Source: Pseudomonas flavescens (GTDB taxonomy: Bacteria; Pseudomonadota; Gammaproteobacteria; Pseudomonadales; Pseudomonadaceae). Taken from it: a DNA stretch of 64,000 nucleotides. The notes under the pieces are model-generated. The model made no database searches. It was not told where the DNA came from and saw nothing but the letters and a program-made list of their open reading frames with translations. Positions 23,532 through 34,283 of the stretch are shown here, in pieces. The stretch covers positions 3,224,001-3,288,000 of the forward strand of contig NZ_JACBYV010000001.1 in NCBI RefSeq assembly GCF_013408425.1, given 5' to 3'. The translations under genes were made by a program, and so were the position numbers. How positions within the stretch are numbered: the first letter of the stretch is position 1; each line of letters opens with the position of its first letter.

Positions 23532-24632
23532 ATGGCGATCAAACGCAGAGCCTTTCTTGGCTTGAGTGCCGCGGTACTCGCTGCCGGTGCCGTGGGCGGC
23601 TGGAAGCTGAGCCACAACGGCGGCCAGCCCCTGCTGCTCTCGGCACGCAACGACGAAGGTGGCAAGCACTACGCGGTCGGTTATCGGCTCGACGGCCAGC
23701 GGGCATTCGCCACGCAGGTCAGCGAGCGCTGCCACGACGTGGTGCCCCACCCGAACCTGCCCATGGCGCTGTTCGTCGGGCGCCGACCGAGCACCGAGAG
23801 CTATCTGGTCGACACCCGCGACGGACGCTTGCTGCAGACCCTGCACAGCGAGCAGGACCGGCATTTCTACGGCCACGCGGTATTCCACAAGGACGGCGAA
23901 TGGCTGTACGCCACCGAGAACGATACCCGCGACCCCGGTCGCGGCGTACTTGGCGCCTACCGCCTGGAAGGCGAGCGCCTGCTACGCCGCGACGAACTGT
24001 CGACCCACGGCCTGGGCCCGCATCAGGTGCTGTGGATGCCGGATGGCGAAACCCTGGTGGTGGCCAACGGCGGCATCCGCACCGAGGCGGAAAGCCGGGT
24101 GGAAATGAACCTCGATGCCATGGAAGCCAGCCTGGTGCTGATGGCCCGCGACGGCACCCTGCAGAGCAAGGAGCAGTTGCCCGAGCAGATGAACAGCGTG
24201 CGCCACCTGGCCGTGGCCAGCGACGGCACCATCGTCAGCGGCCAGCAGTACATGGGCGACGCCATGGACGCTGTGCCGCTGGTGGCGATCAAGCGTCCGG
24301 GCCAGCCGTTCCAGCACTTCCCGATGGCCGATGCGCAACGCCAGATGATGAACCAGTACACCGCCAGCGTGGCGGTGCACAGCGACCTGCGCCTGCTGGC
24401 GATGACCGCCCCCAGAGGCAACCGCCTGTTCATCTGGGATCTGGACAGCGGCGCAGTACGCCTGGATGCCTCGCTACCCGATTGCGCGGGGGTCGGCGCG
24501 GTGGAAAATGGCTTCGTGGTCAGCGCCGGCATTGGCCGCTGCCGGCTGTACGACTGCCGCAGCGAACGCATCGCCATGCAGCCCCTGGAACTCCCGGCAG
24601 GGCTCTGGGACAACCACCTGCGCCTGGCCTGA
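23532..24632 (+). CDS. DUF1513 periplasmic protein (Tat-type signal)
   Basis: This 366-residue protein begins 'MAIKRRAFLGLSAAVLAAG', a twin-arginine signal (RRAFLG), so it is probably exported folded. The body shows repeated short strands with 'HPNLPMALFVGRRPS', 'GHAVFHKDGEWLYATEND' and 'GLGPHQVLWMPDGETLVVANGG', a pattern consistent with a seven-bladed beta-propeller. DUF1513 proteins have no established activity. It begins 3 bp after the second imelysin gene and ends the operon. The order imelysin, di-haem, imelysin-like, DUF1513 matches PA4370-PA4373 from memory. Confidence 0.87.
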   Translation: MAIKRRAFLGLSAAVLAAGAVGGWKLSHNGGQPLLLSARNDEGGKHYAVGYRLDGQRAFATQVSERCHDVVPHPNLPMALFVGRRPSTESYLVDTRDGRLLQTLHSEQDRHFYGHAVFHKDGEWLYATENDTRDPGRGVLGAYRLEGERLLRRDELSTHGLGPHQVLWMPDGETLVVANGGIRTEAESRVEMNLDAMEASLVLMARDGTLQSKEQLPEQMNSVRHLAVASDGTIVSGQQYMGDAMDAVPLVAIKRPGQPFQHFPMADAQRQMMNQYTASVAVHSDLRLLAMTAPRGNRLFIWDLDSGAVRLDASLPDCAGVGAVENGFVVSAGIGRCRLYDCRSERIAMQPLELPAGLWDNHLRLA

Positions 24633-24653
24633 CGGGCCAGTGGCCTTTGACAG

Positions 24654-24673
24654 TGGTGGGCTTCAGCCCACCA
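24654..24673. repeat. Small GC-rich hairpin after the imelysin operon
   Basis: TGGTGGGCTTCAGCCCACCA is a near-perfect hairpin 21 nt after the operon's last stop. No U-run follows. Hairpins of this GTGGGC...GCCCAC type look like scattered Pseudomonas repeats; it may also stabilise the transcript 3' end. Confidence 0.5.
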
Positions 24674-24782
24674 GCCCACGCCAGCTATCCTCCGACAAGC
24701 GGTCAAGATCCTGGCCTGGCGTCCTGACAGGCGCTCCCACGCAGAGCCTGAGGAACGATCGACAAGCTGCTTCCACGCTTTC

Positions 24783-25646
24783 TCAAAGCAGGCCGAGCTG
24801 TTCGGCGCGAGGGGCTTTGTCGGTGTATGGGGGGAGCGGCGGCAAGCCCGGCAGGCGTTCGCTCAACGACTGGTGAAAGCGTAGCGCCTGGGCGGCAGCG
24901 AGGTGGTTGTCCGGGGTGTGCAGGAATACATAGGGCGTCAGACCGTCTTCGATCCAGGCCGCGACCTTGTCCAGCCAGGGCTCGAGAAAGGGCTGGTTGG
25001 CATCCAGATCCGGACCGCCGATGAAGCGCACCTGGGGGCTGTCGCTGAACGCCGCCGGGCGAATCGGCAGGCGGGGTTTCTTCGATTGCGCATGCAACAC
25101 CGCCGGGTCGCTGGAGCGGCAACTGAACAGCGCACGGGAATCCAGGCAAATGCGCTCGACACCCCGTTCGTGCAGCAGCCGATTGAGGGCGCGCTCTTCG
25201 TCACCCTTGTCGAAGAACGCCGGGTGGCGGACTTCGACGGCCAGCCGACGCTGCGAGAACGCATCCAGCCACACCGCCAGCTCGTTCAGTCGAGAAGGCC
25301 CGAACATGGCCGGCAGCTGCAGCCACAGCGGCGCCACTCTATCTCCCAGCGGCGCCAGGAGTTCGAGAAACGCCTGGGTGCCGTCGAGCTGATCACGCAG
25401 ATCCCCCTCGTGGCTGATGTCCTTGTGCACCTTGGCGCAGAAGCGGAAGTGCTCGGGCATGCGCTGTACCCAGCGAACCAGCTTGTCCTGATCAGGGCGG
25501 GCATAGAACGTGGTATTGCCTTCCACCGCATTGAAGACGCGGCAGTAGTGTTCGAGGCTGTCAGCCAGATTGAGGTCGGCCGGATAGAAACTGCCGCGCC
25601 AGGCGGTCTCGTTCCAGGAAGGGCAACCGAGGAAATAGGGAAGCAT
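24783..25646 (-). CDS. DUF72 (YecE-like) TIM-barrel protein
   Basis: A 287-residue member of the DUF72 family, whose structures are TIM barrels resembling endonuclease IV-type folds without a confirmed function. Family blocks seen: 'FLGCPSWNETAWRGSFYP' at the N-terminus, 'FNAVEGNTTFYARP', 'FRFCAKVHKDISHE', 'LWLQLPAMFGPS' and 'AVEVRHPAFF'. The ATG at 25646 starts right at the family N-terminus; a TTG at 25667 is less likely. Convergent with the DUF1513 gene; 24633-24782 holds one hairpin and a degenerate repeat-like segment only. Confidence 0.82.
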   Translation of the reverse strand: MLPYFLGCPSWNETAWRGSFYPADLNLADSLEHYCRVFNAVEGNTTFYARPDQDKLVRWVQRMPEHFRFCAKVHKDISHEGDLRDQLDGTQAFLELLAPLGDRVAPLWLQLPAMFGPSRLNELAVWLDAFSQRRLAVEVRHPAFFDKGDEERALNRLLHERGVERICLDSRALFSCRSSDPAVLHAQSKKPRLPIRPAAFSDSPQVRFIGGPDLDANQPFLEPWLDKVAAWIEDGLTPYVFLHTPDNHLAAAQALRFHQSLSERLPGLPPLPPYTDKAPRAEQLGLL

Positions 25647-25717
25647 GGCAAATCGCTGACGAGTCAAAGGCCGCTATTGTGCCCTGTGTACGGCCAGAGG
25701 TGCAGATCGGAAGTCGA

Positions 25718-26059
25718 TCAGGCGTACAGATCGAGACCCAACACCTGCTGGGCATCCACGTCACGGGCATAGGCCTCGGTGCTGCTGTAGCTGGCGATGG
25801 CCTGAGCGGCGCGATTGCTCATGGCTGGCTGGTAGGTCACGTCCAGCGAGCGCACCGGGAAGTTGTCGGTGCTGGAGTTGGTCTGCTGCACGCGACGAAT
25901 TTGCGGGGTCTGCTCGAAGCCCTGAGTAGCGGCGGTGGTTGCCGGTTGCTCGCGCTTTACTTCCTCTTCCCGGTTCGCCTCACGATAGGGCGTGACCGCA
26001 GTCCCCGAGCGGGGGCCACGATCCGGTGAGTAGGGCGCGATGTTACCGTCGATACGCAT
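25718..26059 (-). CDS. Conserved-looking hypothetical protein, probably disordered
   Basis: The 113-residue protein is rich in Gln, Thr, Ser and charged residues, with no signal peptide or membrane helix. It begins 'MRIDGNIAPYSPDRGP' and ends 'DVDAQQVLGLDLYA'. I recognise no domain. A gene of similar size sits beside tsaB in P. aeruginosa (PA3684, from memory), which argues that it is real. The start lacks a strong ribosome site. Confidence 0.6.
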   Translation of the reverse strand: MRIDGNIAPYSPDRGPRSGTAVTPYREANREEEVKREQPATTAATQGFEQTPQIRRVQQTNSSTDNFPVRSLDVTYQPAMSNRAAQAIASYSSTEAYARDVDAQQVLGLDLYA

Positions 26060-26176
26060 CAGTGAAGGCTCGGCAGAAAGACGTGCGGAAGTGCTGGCAA
26101 TTTAGCTGCACCACACGGCCTTGGCAATGCATGGCGGGAAGTTGACGACAAAAGGACGGCTCGTCCGTCGGCAAAT

Positions 26177-26869
26177 TCAGAATCCAGCCGGTGGCGGCAT
26201 CTTGGGAGTGGCCACCTTGTCACGCAGATAGATCGGCTGCGCCTGGTCGGCAACCACCGCCTCACCCCGCGCCCAGGCGAAACGCGCCAGGCTCAGCAGG
26301 TCCTCGGCGTGGGGCAGCATGTCATCATCCCTGGCAGCAACCTGTGCGGCAATGCGCGGCGCAAAGGTGCCCCAGCCGGTACCGGCACCGAACCACTCGC
26401 CTGCCGCCTCGCTCGGCAGCAGCGCCTGCTCCGGCGCCAGCACGGCCTCGTGACCGACCAGCCGCATCTCGCCCTGCTCGGCGCGGTAACAGCCCCAATA
26501 GACCTCATCCATGCGCGCATCGATGGCCGCAGCGACCTGGCTGGCCCCGTGCTCACGAAGCGCGCGTTGCGCCAGCACCGCCAGGTTGGACACCGGCAGC
26601 ACCGGGCGATCGAGCGCGAACGCCAGCCCCTGAACCACGCCGATGGCGATGCGCACACCGGTGAAGGCACCTGGGCCACGACCGAAGGCGATGGCATCCA
26701 GCGCCGACAGTGCGACGCCCTGCTCGCCCAGCAGCGCCTTGATCATCGGCAACAGCCGTTGAGCGTGCATACGCGGGATCACCTCGTAGTGACTCGTCAC
26801 TCGACCATCGTGCAGCAGGGCGACGGAACAGGCTTCGGTGGCGGTATCGAGGGCCAGCAGAGTGGTCAT
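26177..26869 (-). CDS. tsaB: tRNA N6-threonylcarbamoyladenosine synthesis protein TsaB (YeaZ)
   Basis: A 230-residue ASKHA-fold protein that dimerises with TsaD and, with TsaE, transfers threonylcarbamoyl to A37 of ANN-decoding tRNAs; it is usually essential. Family blocks: 'LLALDTATEACSVAL' at the N-terminus, 'MHAQRLLPMIKALL', 'AFGRGPGAFTGVRIAIGVVQGLA' (residues 62-84) and 'IDARMDEVYWG'. The length is normal. It lies 191 bp downstream of the acid phosphatase stop on the same strand, with adk and ppc further upstream. Confidence 0.93.
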   Translation of the reverse strand: MTTLLALDTATEACSVALLHDGRVTSHYEVIPRMHAQRLLPMIKALLGEQGVALSALDAIAFGRGPGAFTGVRIAIGVVQGLAFALDRPVLPVSNLAVLAQRALREHGASQVAAAIDARMDEVYWGCYRAEQGEMRLVGHEAVLAPEQALLPSEAAGEWFGAGTGWGTFAPRIAAQVAARDDDMLPHAEDLLSLARFAWARGEAVVADQAQPIYLRDKVATPKMPPPAGF

Positions 26870-27060
26870 GGTGATCTGTAGAGGTGGCTGAGCGGGCGGG
26901 CATTAAAACGGTTTGATGCGTTTTTTTCCAGCACAGCGGGGCAAACGGCAGGTCCTGCGGCCCATGAGGCGGTGCAACTGAGTGCTACACCACCACGACG
27001 ATGCCCTGGATGGGCACCGGCAAGCAGCGGGTCAGCCCGCGAGCGGACGGGCTGGCTCGC

Positions 27061-27846
27061 TTACCACTTCTCGATGACGGGCTTGGCGTCCCAGCCCTTC
27101 AGGGGCTCTTTCGACCAGGTGCCATAGCCGGAATTGGGGAACACGATCCACTCGGTGCCCCATTTAGCGGACTCTGCCTCGGCGGTCGCGCGCTGCTCCG
27201 CCACCGGCGTCTTGCGGAAACGTGCATCGAAGTCATGCAGGGTGTCACCGAGCAGCATCACGATGCGGTAGTCCTTGGCGACCAGCGCTCGGCGCTCGAC
27301 CTTGGGCGGTCCGAGCAGCAGCACGCTTTCTGCGCTGACCTGCGGCAGGTCGAGCTTCTTCAGGGCCTTGAGGGTGTAGTCCTTCTGCTCTTGCGAGCGA
27401 TCCGATACATAGCGGATGGCGACGCCCAGCTTGTCAGCGTGCTCGAGGAATTTCTTGGCACCCGGGATCAATACCGGATTGCCGTCGCGCTCCCAAGGCA
27501 GCCAGGTGTCCCAGCCGTCGTAGGTGTGGCAATTGGCAAGGTCACGGGCCAGCAGCGCCGAGTTGTCGATGATGGTTTCATCCACATCGGAAACGATGGC
27601 GAGCTTCGAAGGATCTTCCGCCGCAGCCACCGCTGCATCCAGCTTCTCGGTGGCGATGTTGTAAGCCTGCATCTGCAGGGCGCGAACTTCCGCTGATTGC
27701 TGCTGATAACGCAACGCCATGGTGAACTGGTCAACCGGGCACTCGCCCTTTTTTTCCGGGGCGTCGTCGGCGAATGCGACGGATGCGCTCAATGCCGAAG
27801 CCACGATGGCGATGGGCAAGCAGACGAATCTTCTGTTCTTGGTCAT
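27061..27846 (-). CDS. Secreted HAD acid phosphatase, e(P4)/5'-nucleotidase family
   Basis: A 261-residue protein with a Sec signal peptide ('IVASALSASVAFA', cleaved near residue 26) and the HAD motif 'SDVDETIIDN', whose two Asp act as nucleophile and acid/base. 'YVSDRSQ' and 'LLLGDTLHDF' give HAD motifs II and IV. Relatives are class C acid phosphatases such as lipoprotein e(P4), which dephosphorylate nucleotides such as NMN in the periplasm; this copy has no lipobox. The ATG at 27846 is chosen because it starts the signal peptide. The 27847-28097 stretch upstream shows no gene. Confidence 0.87.
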   Translation of the reverse strand: MTKNRRFVCLPIAIVASALSASVAFADDAPEKKGECPVDQFTMALRYQQQSAEVRALQMQAYNIATEKLDAAVAAAEDPSKLAIVSDVDETIIDNSALLARDLANCHTYDGWDTWLPWERDGNPVLIPGAKKFLEHADKLGVAIRYVSDRSQEQKDYTLKALKKLDLPQVSAESVLLLGPPKVERRALVAKDYRIVMLLGDTLHDFDARFRKTPVAEQRATAEAESAKWGTEWIVFPNSGYGTWSKEPLKGWDAKPVIEKW

Positions 27847-28097
27847 GGAATGCACTCTGATGGGGTGGTTGATGTAAAGCCGCCTTCCTCGAAGCTGTTT
27901 CGTGACGGTCGATGAAACCAGCACAGCAGCGCGGATTTCCTGCGCTGCTCAGCCGGGAACGATGGGGCATGCCGAAGGTGGCGGCCTGACGCCCGAAAGG
28001 CGCGGACCGTACCGATACTAGATAGCCAGGCGCTCGATCCGCGCTCCAGGAACGACACTGGCTTAACCCGCCAAGCCATCGGCATGCCCAGAAACGA

Positions 28098-28121
28098 CAA
28101 CGGCCCGCAAGCGGGCCGTTG
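28098..28121 (-). terminator. Hairpin downstream of adk
   Basis: Perfect 11-nt arms (28098-28108 and 28111-28121) with a 2-nt centre, 19 nt beyond the adk stop on the minus strand. The U-tract is weak (TCGTTT). Confidence 0.7.
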
Positions 28122-28139
28122 ATATCCGGTAAACAGGGC

Positions 28140-29131
<992 letters not shown>

Positions 29132-31768
29132 TCAACCGGTATTGCGCAAACCGGCGGCGATACCCGCCACGCTGACCAGCAATGCCTGTTCCAGAGGGCT
29201 TCCCGCCTCCTGCTCGCGCTGCCGCGAGCGGGCCAGCAGCTCGGCTTGCAGCAGGTGCAATGGATCCAGATAGGTATTGCGTACGGTGATGAACTCCAGC
29301 GTCTCCGGGCTGTGGGCAAGCAACTGCGACTGCCCGGTGAGACCCAGCACGACACCACCCGCCTGCGACAATAGGTCGCGTAAATGCGCACCCAATGGGT
29401 GCAGTTCGGCACTGACCAGACGCTCGTCATACAGCCTGGCGATCGACTCGTCAGCCTTGGCGAGCACCATTTCCAGCATGTCGATGCGCGTGCGGAAGAA
29501 CGGCCAGTGTTCGCGCATGTCGCGCAGCAACTCGCCCTCGCCGCGCTCCAGCGCTCCGCTCAGGGCGGCCTCCCAGCCCAGCCAGGCCGGCAGCATCAGG
29601 CGGGTCTGCGTCCAGGCGAAAATCCAGGGGATTGCCCGCAGGCTTTCCACCCCGCCCTCGCGCCGCTTGGCCGGCCTGCTGCCCAGCGGCAGGCGGCCAA
29701 GCTCCTGCTCCGGCGTCGCCTGGCGAAAGTACTCGACGAACTGCGGATGCTCGCGCACCACGCCGCGGTAGGCGACCACGCCGTCGGAAGAAAGCCTGTC
29801 CATCTGCGCGCGCCAGGCTGGCTCGGGCGCGGGCGGCGGCAGCAGGGTCGCCTCCAGCACGGCGGCCAGGTAGAGATTGAGGTTCTGCTCGGCGATGTCC
29901 GGCATGCCGAACTTGAAGCGGATCATCTCGCCCTGCTCGGTGGTGCGGAAACGCCCGTTCACCGAGCCCGGTGGTTGCGACAGGATCGCCTCGTGGGCGG
30001 GACCACCACCGCGGCCCACGGTGCCACCGCGGCCATGGAACAGCAGCAGCTCGACCTGATGCTGACGACAGATCTCCACCAGACTTTCCTGGGCACGGTA
30101 CTGCGCCCAGGCGGCAGCGGTGGTCCCGGCATCCTTGGCGGAGTCGGAGTAGCCGATCATCACTTCCTGCGGGCCGTGCAAGCTGGCTCGATAGCCCGGC
30201 AGCCCCAGCAATTGCTCGATGGCGACCGCTGCGTTATCCAGATCGGCCAGGGTTTCGAACAGCGGCACCACACGCATCGGCCTGCGCAGCCCGGCTTCCT
30301 TGAGCAGCAGCTGTACCGCGAGCACATCGGAGGCGGTTCCCGCCATGGAGATGACGTAGGAACCGAGAGACGCCGCGGGCGCGGCCGCGACCTCACGACA
30401 GGTCGCCAGCACTTCGGCGGTCTCGCCTGCGGGACGGAAGTCCGCGGGCAATAGCGGACGACGGCTGTTCAGCTCGGTCTGCAGAAAGTGCAGACGCTGT
30501 TCTTCATCCCATTCCTGATAACGGCCAAGGCCCAGATAATCGGTGATCTCACCCAGCGCGGCGGCATGGCGAGTGGCGTCCTGGCGAACGTCCAGGCGCA
30601 CCAGGAACAGGCCGAAGGTTTTCACCCGACGCAGGAAGTCGAGCAGCGGGCCGTCGGCGATGACGCCCATGCCGCACTCGTGCAGCGAGCGGTAGCAAAG
30701 ATGCAGTGGGTCGTAGAGGTCGCTGTTGTCCTGCAACACGGCGGCAGGCGGGCTGACCGGACCGGCGAGCGACTCGTGAGCCCAGGTCCGGGTGGCGCGC
30801 AAGCGCTCGCGGAGCTGCTTGAGCAGCGCCCGGTAGGGCTCGGCACTGTCGCCACTGCGCGCGCGCAACTCATCGCTGGCCTGCTGCATGGAAAGCTCGG
30901 CGGCCAGGCTGTCGATGTCACGCAGATACAGATCGGCGGCCATCCAGCGGGCCAGCAACAGAACCTCGCGGGTCACCTTGGCCGTCACGTTGGGGTTGCC
31001 ATCCCGATCGCCGCCCATCCACGAGGCGAATCGGATCGGCGCGGCCTCCAGCGGCAGACGGAACCCGGTTTCCCGCAGCAGTGCCTGGTCAGCCTTGCGC
31101 AGCACGGTCGGCAGGGCGTACCACAGCGAGTTTTCGATTACCGCGAAGCCCCATTTGGCCTCGTCCACCGGGGTCGGGCGCACGCGACGGATTTCCTCGG
31201 TGTGCCAGGCCTCGGCGATCAGCCGCTGCAGGCGGCTGGAAATCGCGTCGCGCTCCCCTGCGGACAGGTCGCGGTGATCCTGCTCCGCCAGCTGCGCGGC
31301 GATGGCATCGTATTTCTGAATCAGGGTGCGCCTGGCGACTTCGGTCGGGTGCGCGGTGAGCACCAATTCGATATCCAGCCGACCGACCTGCCGGGCCAGG
31401 GCTTCGCGATCATGCCCACCGGCACGCAGACGCTGCAGCAGCTCGTCCAGTATGCGGTTCTCGAAGGGCTGCGCCTCGCCGGCATCACGTCGGCGCACGC
31501 GGTGATACTGCTCGGCGATGTTGGCCAGGTTCAGAAACTGGTTGAAGGCACGGGCGACCGGCAGCAATTCGTCGTCGTGCAGTTGGTCGAGGGTATCGCT
31601 CAGCTGTCGAGCCCCGTCCGCCGAACCCTGGCGCGCAGCCTTGGCGCCCTTGCGGATGCGCTCGATCTTGTCGAGGAAAGCATCGCCGTGCTGCTCGCGG
31701 ATGGTGGTGCCGAGCAACTCGCCAAGCTGGTGAACGTCCTCGCGTAGACGTGCGTCGATTTGCGTCAT
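29132..31768 (-). CDS. ppc: Phosphoenolpyruvate carboxylase
   Basis: This 878-residue cytoplasmic enzyme makes oxaloacetate from PEP and bicarbonate, the main anaplerotic step in many Pseudomonas. Signatures: '[14 protein letters not shown]' with the catalytic His (near residue 137), '[13 protein letters not shown]', '[10 protein letters not shown]', and the loop '[18 protein letters not shown]'. The C-terminus '[12 protein letters not shown]' is the conserved end that lines the allosteric aspartate site. GGAGG is 8 nt before the ATG at 31768. It lies between adk and the small gene at 31951, as in PA3687-PA3688. Confidence 0.97.
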   Translation of the reverse strand: MTQIDARLREDVHQLGELLGTTIREQHGDAFLDKIERIRKGAKAARQGSADGARQLSDTLDQLHDDELLPVARAFNQFLNLANIAEQYHRVRRRDAGEAQPFENRILDELLQRLRAGGHDREALARQVGRLDIELVLTAHPTEVARRTLIQKYDAIAAQLAEQDHRDLSAGERDAISSRLQRLIAEAWHTEEIRRVRPTPVDEAKWGFAVIENSLWYALPTVLRKADQALLRETGFRLPLEAAPIRFASWMGGDRDGNPNVTAKVTREVLLLARWMAADLYLRDIDSLAAELSMQQASDELRARSGDSAEPYRALLKQLRERLRATRTWAHESLAGPVSPPAAVLQDNSDLYDPLHLCYRSLHECGMGVIADGPLLDFLRRVKTFGLFLVRLDVRQDATRHAAALGEITDYLGLGRYQEWDEEQRLHFLQTELNSRRPLLPADFRPAGETAEVLATCREVAAAPAASLGSYVISMAGTASDVLAVQLLLKEAGLRRPMRVVPLFETLADLDNAAVAIEQLLGLPGYRASLHGPQEVMIGYSDSAKDAGTTAAAWAQYRAQESLVEICRQHQVELLLFHGRGGTVGRGGGPAHEAILSQPPGSVNGRFRTTEQGEMIRFKFGMPDIAEQNLNLYLAAVLEATLLPPPAPEPAWRAQMDRLSSDGVVAYRGVVREHPQFVEYFRQATPEQELGRLPLGSRPAKRREGGVESLRAIPWIFAWTQTRLMLPAWLGWEAALSGALERGEGELLRDMREHWPFFRTRIDMLEMVLAKADESIARLYDERLVSAELHPLGAHLRDLLSQAGGVVLGLTGQSQLLAHSPETLEFITVRNTYLDPLHLLQAELLARSRQREQEAGSPLEQALLVSVAGIAAGLRNTG

Positions 31769-31950
31769 ACCGGTGTGCCTCCGCCGCTGCGTGAACCTGC
31801 AGATTGGCCCAGCCTGGCACTGCCTGACAAGCAGCCCTTCGACCAAAGCAGCAGAACGAAGCGCCGATACGCGCCGCCACAGGCGTCAATCGGAACGCAG
31901 CCGGAGGGCTCAGGTCTGTAACAGAGAACCCGCCCCACCTCGAGGTACCT

Positions 31951-32295
31951 ATGAAGATCCGCGAACTCGTCCAGCAATGGGAACAGAACGCAACCGGCCG
32001 CCTGGTCAGTACGCCTTACCAGGTGCATCTGGATGTGGAGTCGGCCGCGCGCCTGGCGGCACTCGGCCACATGTACCCGAAACGGCGCCCTGAAGAGCTG
32101 ATCGCCGAGCTGCTCGGTGCCGCTCTGGAAGACCTCGAAGCCAGCCTGCCCTACGTTCAGGGCACTCACGTGGTCGCCACGGACGAAGAAGGCAACCCGG
32201 TCTATGAAGACGTCGGCCCTACCCCGCGTTTTCTGGAGCTGGCTCGCCACTACCTGCATGAAATGAATGCCGAAGCCGAGCGAAGCGAGCCCTGA
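31951..32295 (+). CDS. Conserved small protein of unknown function (PA3688-like)
   Basis: The 114-residue soluble protein begins 'MKIRELVQQWEQNATGRL', has a helical middle containing 'RRPEELIAELLGAALEDLEASLPYV', and ends in an acidic tail. I recognise no domain. It has GAGG 5 nt before the ATG and is divergent from ppc across 182 bp. A same-sized gene in this position occurs in P. aeruginosa, from memory. A hairpin follows it. Confidence 0.75.
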   Translation: MKIRELVQQWEQNATGRLVSTPYQVHLDVESAARLAALGHMYPKRRPEELIAELLGAALEDLEASLPYVQGTHVVATDEEGNPVYEDVGPTPRFLELARHYLHEMNAEAERSEP

Positions 32296-32322
32296 TCGAG
32301 AACCGCGGCCCTGTCGCCAGAT

Positions 32323-32362
32323 GCCGCGCAAAGCGCCGAGTGGCGCGGCTTTCGACATTTTT
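32323..32362 (+). terminator. Hairpin after the gene at 31951
   Basis: GCCGCGC (32323-32329) pairs with GCGCGGC (32343-32349), with an inner GCGC/GGCGC pairing, followed by TTTCGACATTTTTC. A moderate intrinsic terminator. Confidence 0.6.
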
Positions 32363-32561
32363 CTGGCGACGCGATCCTGGCAACGTGCACTTTTTTGCTG
32401 AACGTTTCCTGACTCAGCCAACTCACAGGGTTATGCCGTAATGACCACTGGTCGCCGGAGAAAAACTAACTCAGCCGCTATCGCTCCTGAGTTTCCGGAC
32501 GGCAGGTGACCATCGTGGAAACCGACTGTTTGCCAGGAATTTACCAATGGAGTTGCACACC

Positions 32562-32981
32562 ATGACCACTAAAACTGCCCCAAACGCTCGTACCAAACTA
32601 GCCGGCTGGAAAGTTGCGGCACTGGCTATCGGCAGCAGCTTGCTGCTCGTCGGTTGCGCAGGCACTCCGCCCAGTGAGCAACTGGCTGTGACCAAGTCGG
32701 CCGTCAACGAAGCCGTGAGCTCCGGCGGTACCGAATTCGCCGCGGTCGAAACCAAGTCTGCCCAGGACAAACTGAAGCAGGCCGAGCTGGAAGTCATCGA
32801 GAAGAACTACGAAGAAGCCAAACGCCTGGCCGAACAAGCCGAGTGGGACGCACGCGTAGCCGTGCGTAAAACCCAGGCAGCCAAGGCTGACAAGGCACTG
32901 AAGGATGCCCAGCAGGGTATCGAGGAACTGCGTCAGGAAGGTCTGCGCAGCGCTCAGCCGGCTCCGACCCAAGGTCAGTAA
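32562..32981 (+). CDS. DUF4398 lipoprotein, copy A (PA3691-like)
   Basis: A 139-residue lipoprotein: signal 'AALAIGSSLLLVGC' ends in the lipobox LVGC, and residue +2 is Ala, so outer-membrane sorting by Lol is expected. The rest is one long alpha-helical, charged segment ('AVETKSAQDKLKQAELEVIEKNYEEAKRLAEQAEWDA') typical of DUF4398. I use the ATG at 32562; the ATG at 32547 overlaps the ribosome site TGGAG. It is followed 43 bp later by LptF copy A, so the two form an operon. Function unknown; envelope stress or structure is likely from its partner. Confidence 0.87.
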   Translation: MTTKTAPNARTKLAGWKVAALAIGSSLLLVGCAGTPPSEQLAVTKSAVNEAVSSGGTEFAAVETKSAQDKLKQAELEVIEKNYEEAKRLAEQAEWDARVAVRKTQAAKADKALKDAQQGIEELRQEGLRSAQPAPTQGQ

Positions 32982-33024
32982 CGGCTTCGTCAGACTTCGC
33001 CAATTGAATAAAGGATGAACGATC

Positions 33025-33813
33025 ATGCGTAAACAAGTGATGATTCCAGCCCTGCTGGCTCTGAGCGTTGGCCTCGCTGCCTGCTCCACCCAACCGAACG
33101 TGAACCTCGAGCAGGCGCGTAGCGGCTATTCCACGCTGCAGACCGACCCGCAAGCGGTGAAGGTCGCGGCACTGGAAACCAAGGATGCCGGTGAAGCGCT
33201 GGAAAAAGCCGAGCGCGCTTTCCGCGAGAAAGAAGACGAGAAGAAGGTCGACCAGCTTTCCTACCTGGCCAACCAGCGCATCGAAGTGGCGCGTCAGACC
33301 ATCGCACTGCGCACCACCGAAGCGAGCCTCGAGCAGACGGGCGCCCAACGTGCCCAGGCCCGCCTGGAAGCCCGTGACGCGCAGATCAAGCAACTGCAGA
33401 ACAGCCTCAACGCCAAGCAGACCGAACGCGGCACTCTGGTCACCTTCGGCGACGTACTGTTCGACCTGAACCGTGCCGAGCTCAAGCCAGGCGGCTTCGC
33501 CAACATCGCCAAGCTCGCCCAGTTCCTGCAGGAAAACCCGGATCGCAAGGTAATCGTCGAAGGCTACACCGACAGCACCGGTTCGGCTGACTACAACCAG
33601 GGCCTGTCCGAGCGTCGCGCCAACTCCGTACGTGCCGCACTGGTACGTCAGGGCGTAGGTCCGGAGCGCATCGTCGCTCAGGGCTATGGCAAGGAATACC
33701 CGGTTGCCAGCAACGCCGACTCTGCCGGCCGCGCTCAGAACCGTCGTGTGGAAGTGACCATTTCCAACGACAACAAGCCGGTTGCTCCTCGCTCGTCCGT
33801 AAGCAGCAACTAA
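33025..33813 (+). CDS. lptF: OmpA-like lipoprotein LptF, copy A
   Basis: The 262-residue outer-membrane lipoprotein has the lipobox 'GLAAC' (Cys20), a helical DUF4398-like middle, and a C-terminal OmpA domain. There 'VTFGDVLFDLNRAEL' starts the fold and 'VEGYTDSTGSADYNQGLSERRANSVRAAL' binds peptidoglycan (the Asp and Arg of the diaminopimelate site are present). P. aeruginosa LptF (PA3692, 261 residues) is AlgU-dependent and aids survival under envelope stress. An AlgU promoter is not clear here. It ends in a terminator and is repeated as copy B. Confidence 0.88.
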   Translation: MRKQVMIPALLALSVGLAACSTQPNVNLEQARSGYSTLQTDPQAVKVAALETKDAGEALEKAERAFREKEDEKKVDQLSYLANQRIEVARQTIALRTTEASLEQTGAQRAQARLEARDAQIKQLQNSLNAKQTERGTLVTFGDVLFDLNRAELKPGGFANIAKLAQFLQENPDRKVIVEGYTDSTGSADYNQGLSERRANSVRAALVRQGVGPERIVAQGYGKEYPVASNADSAGRAQNRRVEVTISNDNKPVAPRSSVSSN

Positions 33814-33830
33814 GTAGCTGCTGTTGCACC

Positions 33831-33860
33831 AGAACCCCGCTTCGGCGGGGTTCTGTCGTT
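33831..33860 (+). terminator. Intrinsic terminator after LptF copy A
   Basis: Perfect 10-nt arms AGAACCCCGC and GCGGGGTTCT (33831-33840 and 33845-33854) with a TTCG loop, then a short T-containing tail, 18 nt after the stop. LptF copy B has the same GAACCCCGC stem. Confidence 0.85.
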
Positions 33861-34283
33861 TCAGGGGCAGCCGGCACGCGCCCCTGGCGACATCTTTGCG
33901 CCTTGTAGCTCCGGCAAATGGGATCCTGATTGCCAACCTCGCCACACGCCCGTAACCCTGCCCCCGCACGACCAATCGCCCAGCCCTCGAACCCGCGTTT
34001 ACCACCCGCGACTCACGCCTTCCGTGCCTCCTTCGCCGCGCGACCCGCGAACCTCGCTCGACAGCGCCGAGCAGACTCCAGGCACCCGAAAATACCGCTC
34101 ATCGGAGCAAACAACCACTAATCGGTGAAAACGACCGTTCGTCATGCAATAATGCCCGCTGGTCGACGGACGAACGGTAGCTGCTCGCAGCTATCGGCCT
34201 CCGCGGCCCATTTCGATGCGGCAGGTAAACCATCATGGAAATCGACTACCTGCCAGGAAACTACCTATGGAGTTGCATACACC
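33861..34283. other. Spacer between the two DUF4398-LptF units
   Basis: About 420 bp without a supported gene. The left part (33861-34149) is unmatched; the right part (34150-34283) is the leader of unit B and resembles that of unit A. Reading frames here are short and have no ribosome site. No mobile-element end or direct repeat was found at the junction. Confidence 0.5.

Noticed and set aside
22521..23888. A 455-residue minus-strand frame opposite the second imelysin gene
   Set aside because: Antisense shadow; the lipoprotein on the plus strand has signal, ribosome site and operon spacing.
32400..32427. AlgU (sigma22) promoter GAACGT-N17-TCACA before the DUF4398-LptF unit A
   Set aside because: Expected from P. 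aeruginosa lptF biology, but both elements match the GAACTT/TCTRA consensus poorly and there is no equivalent before unit B.
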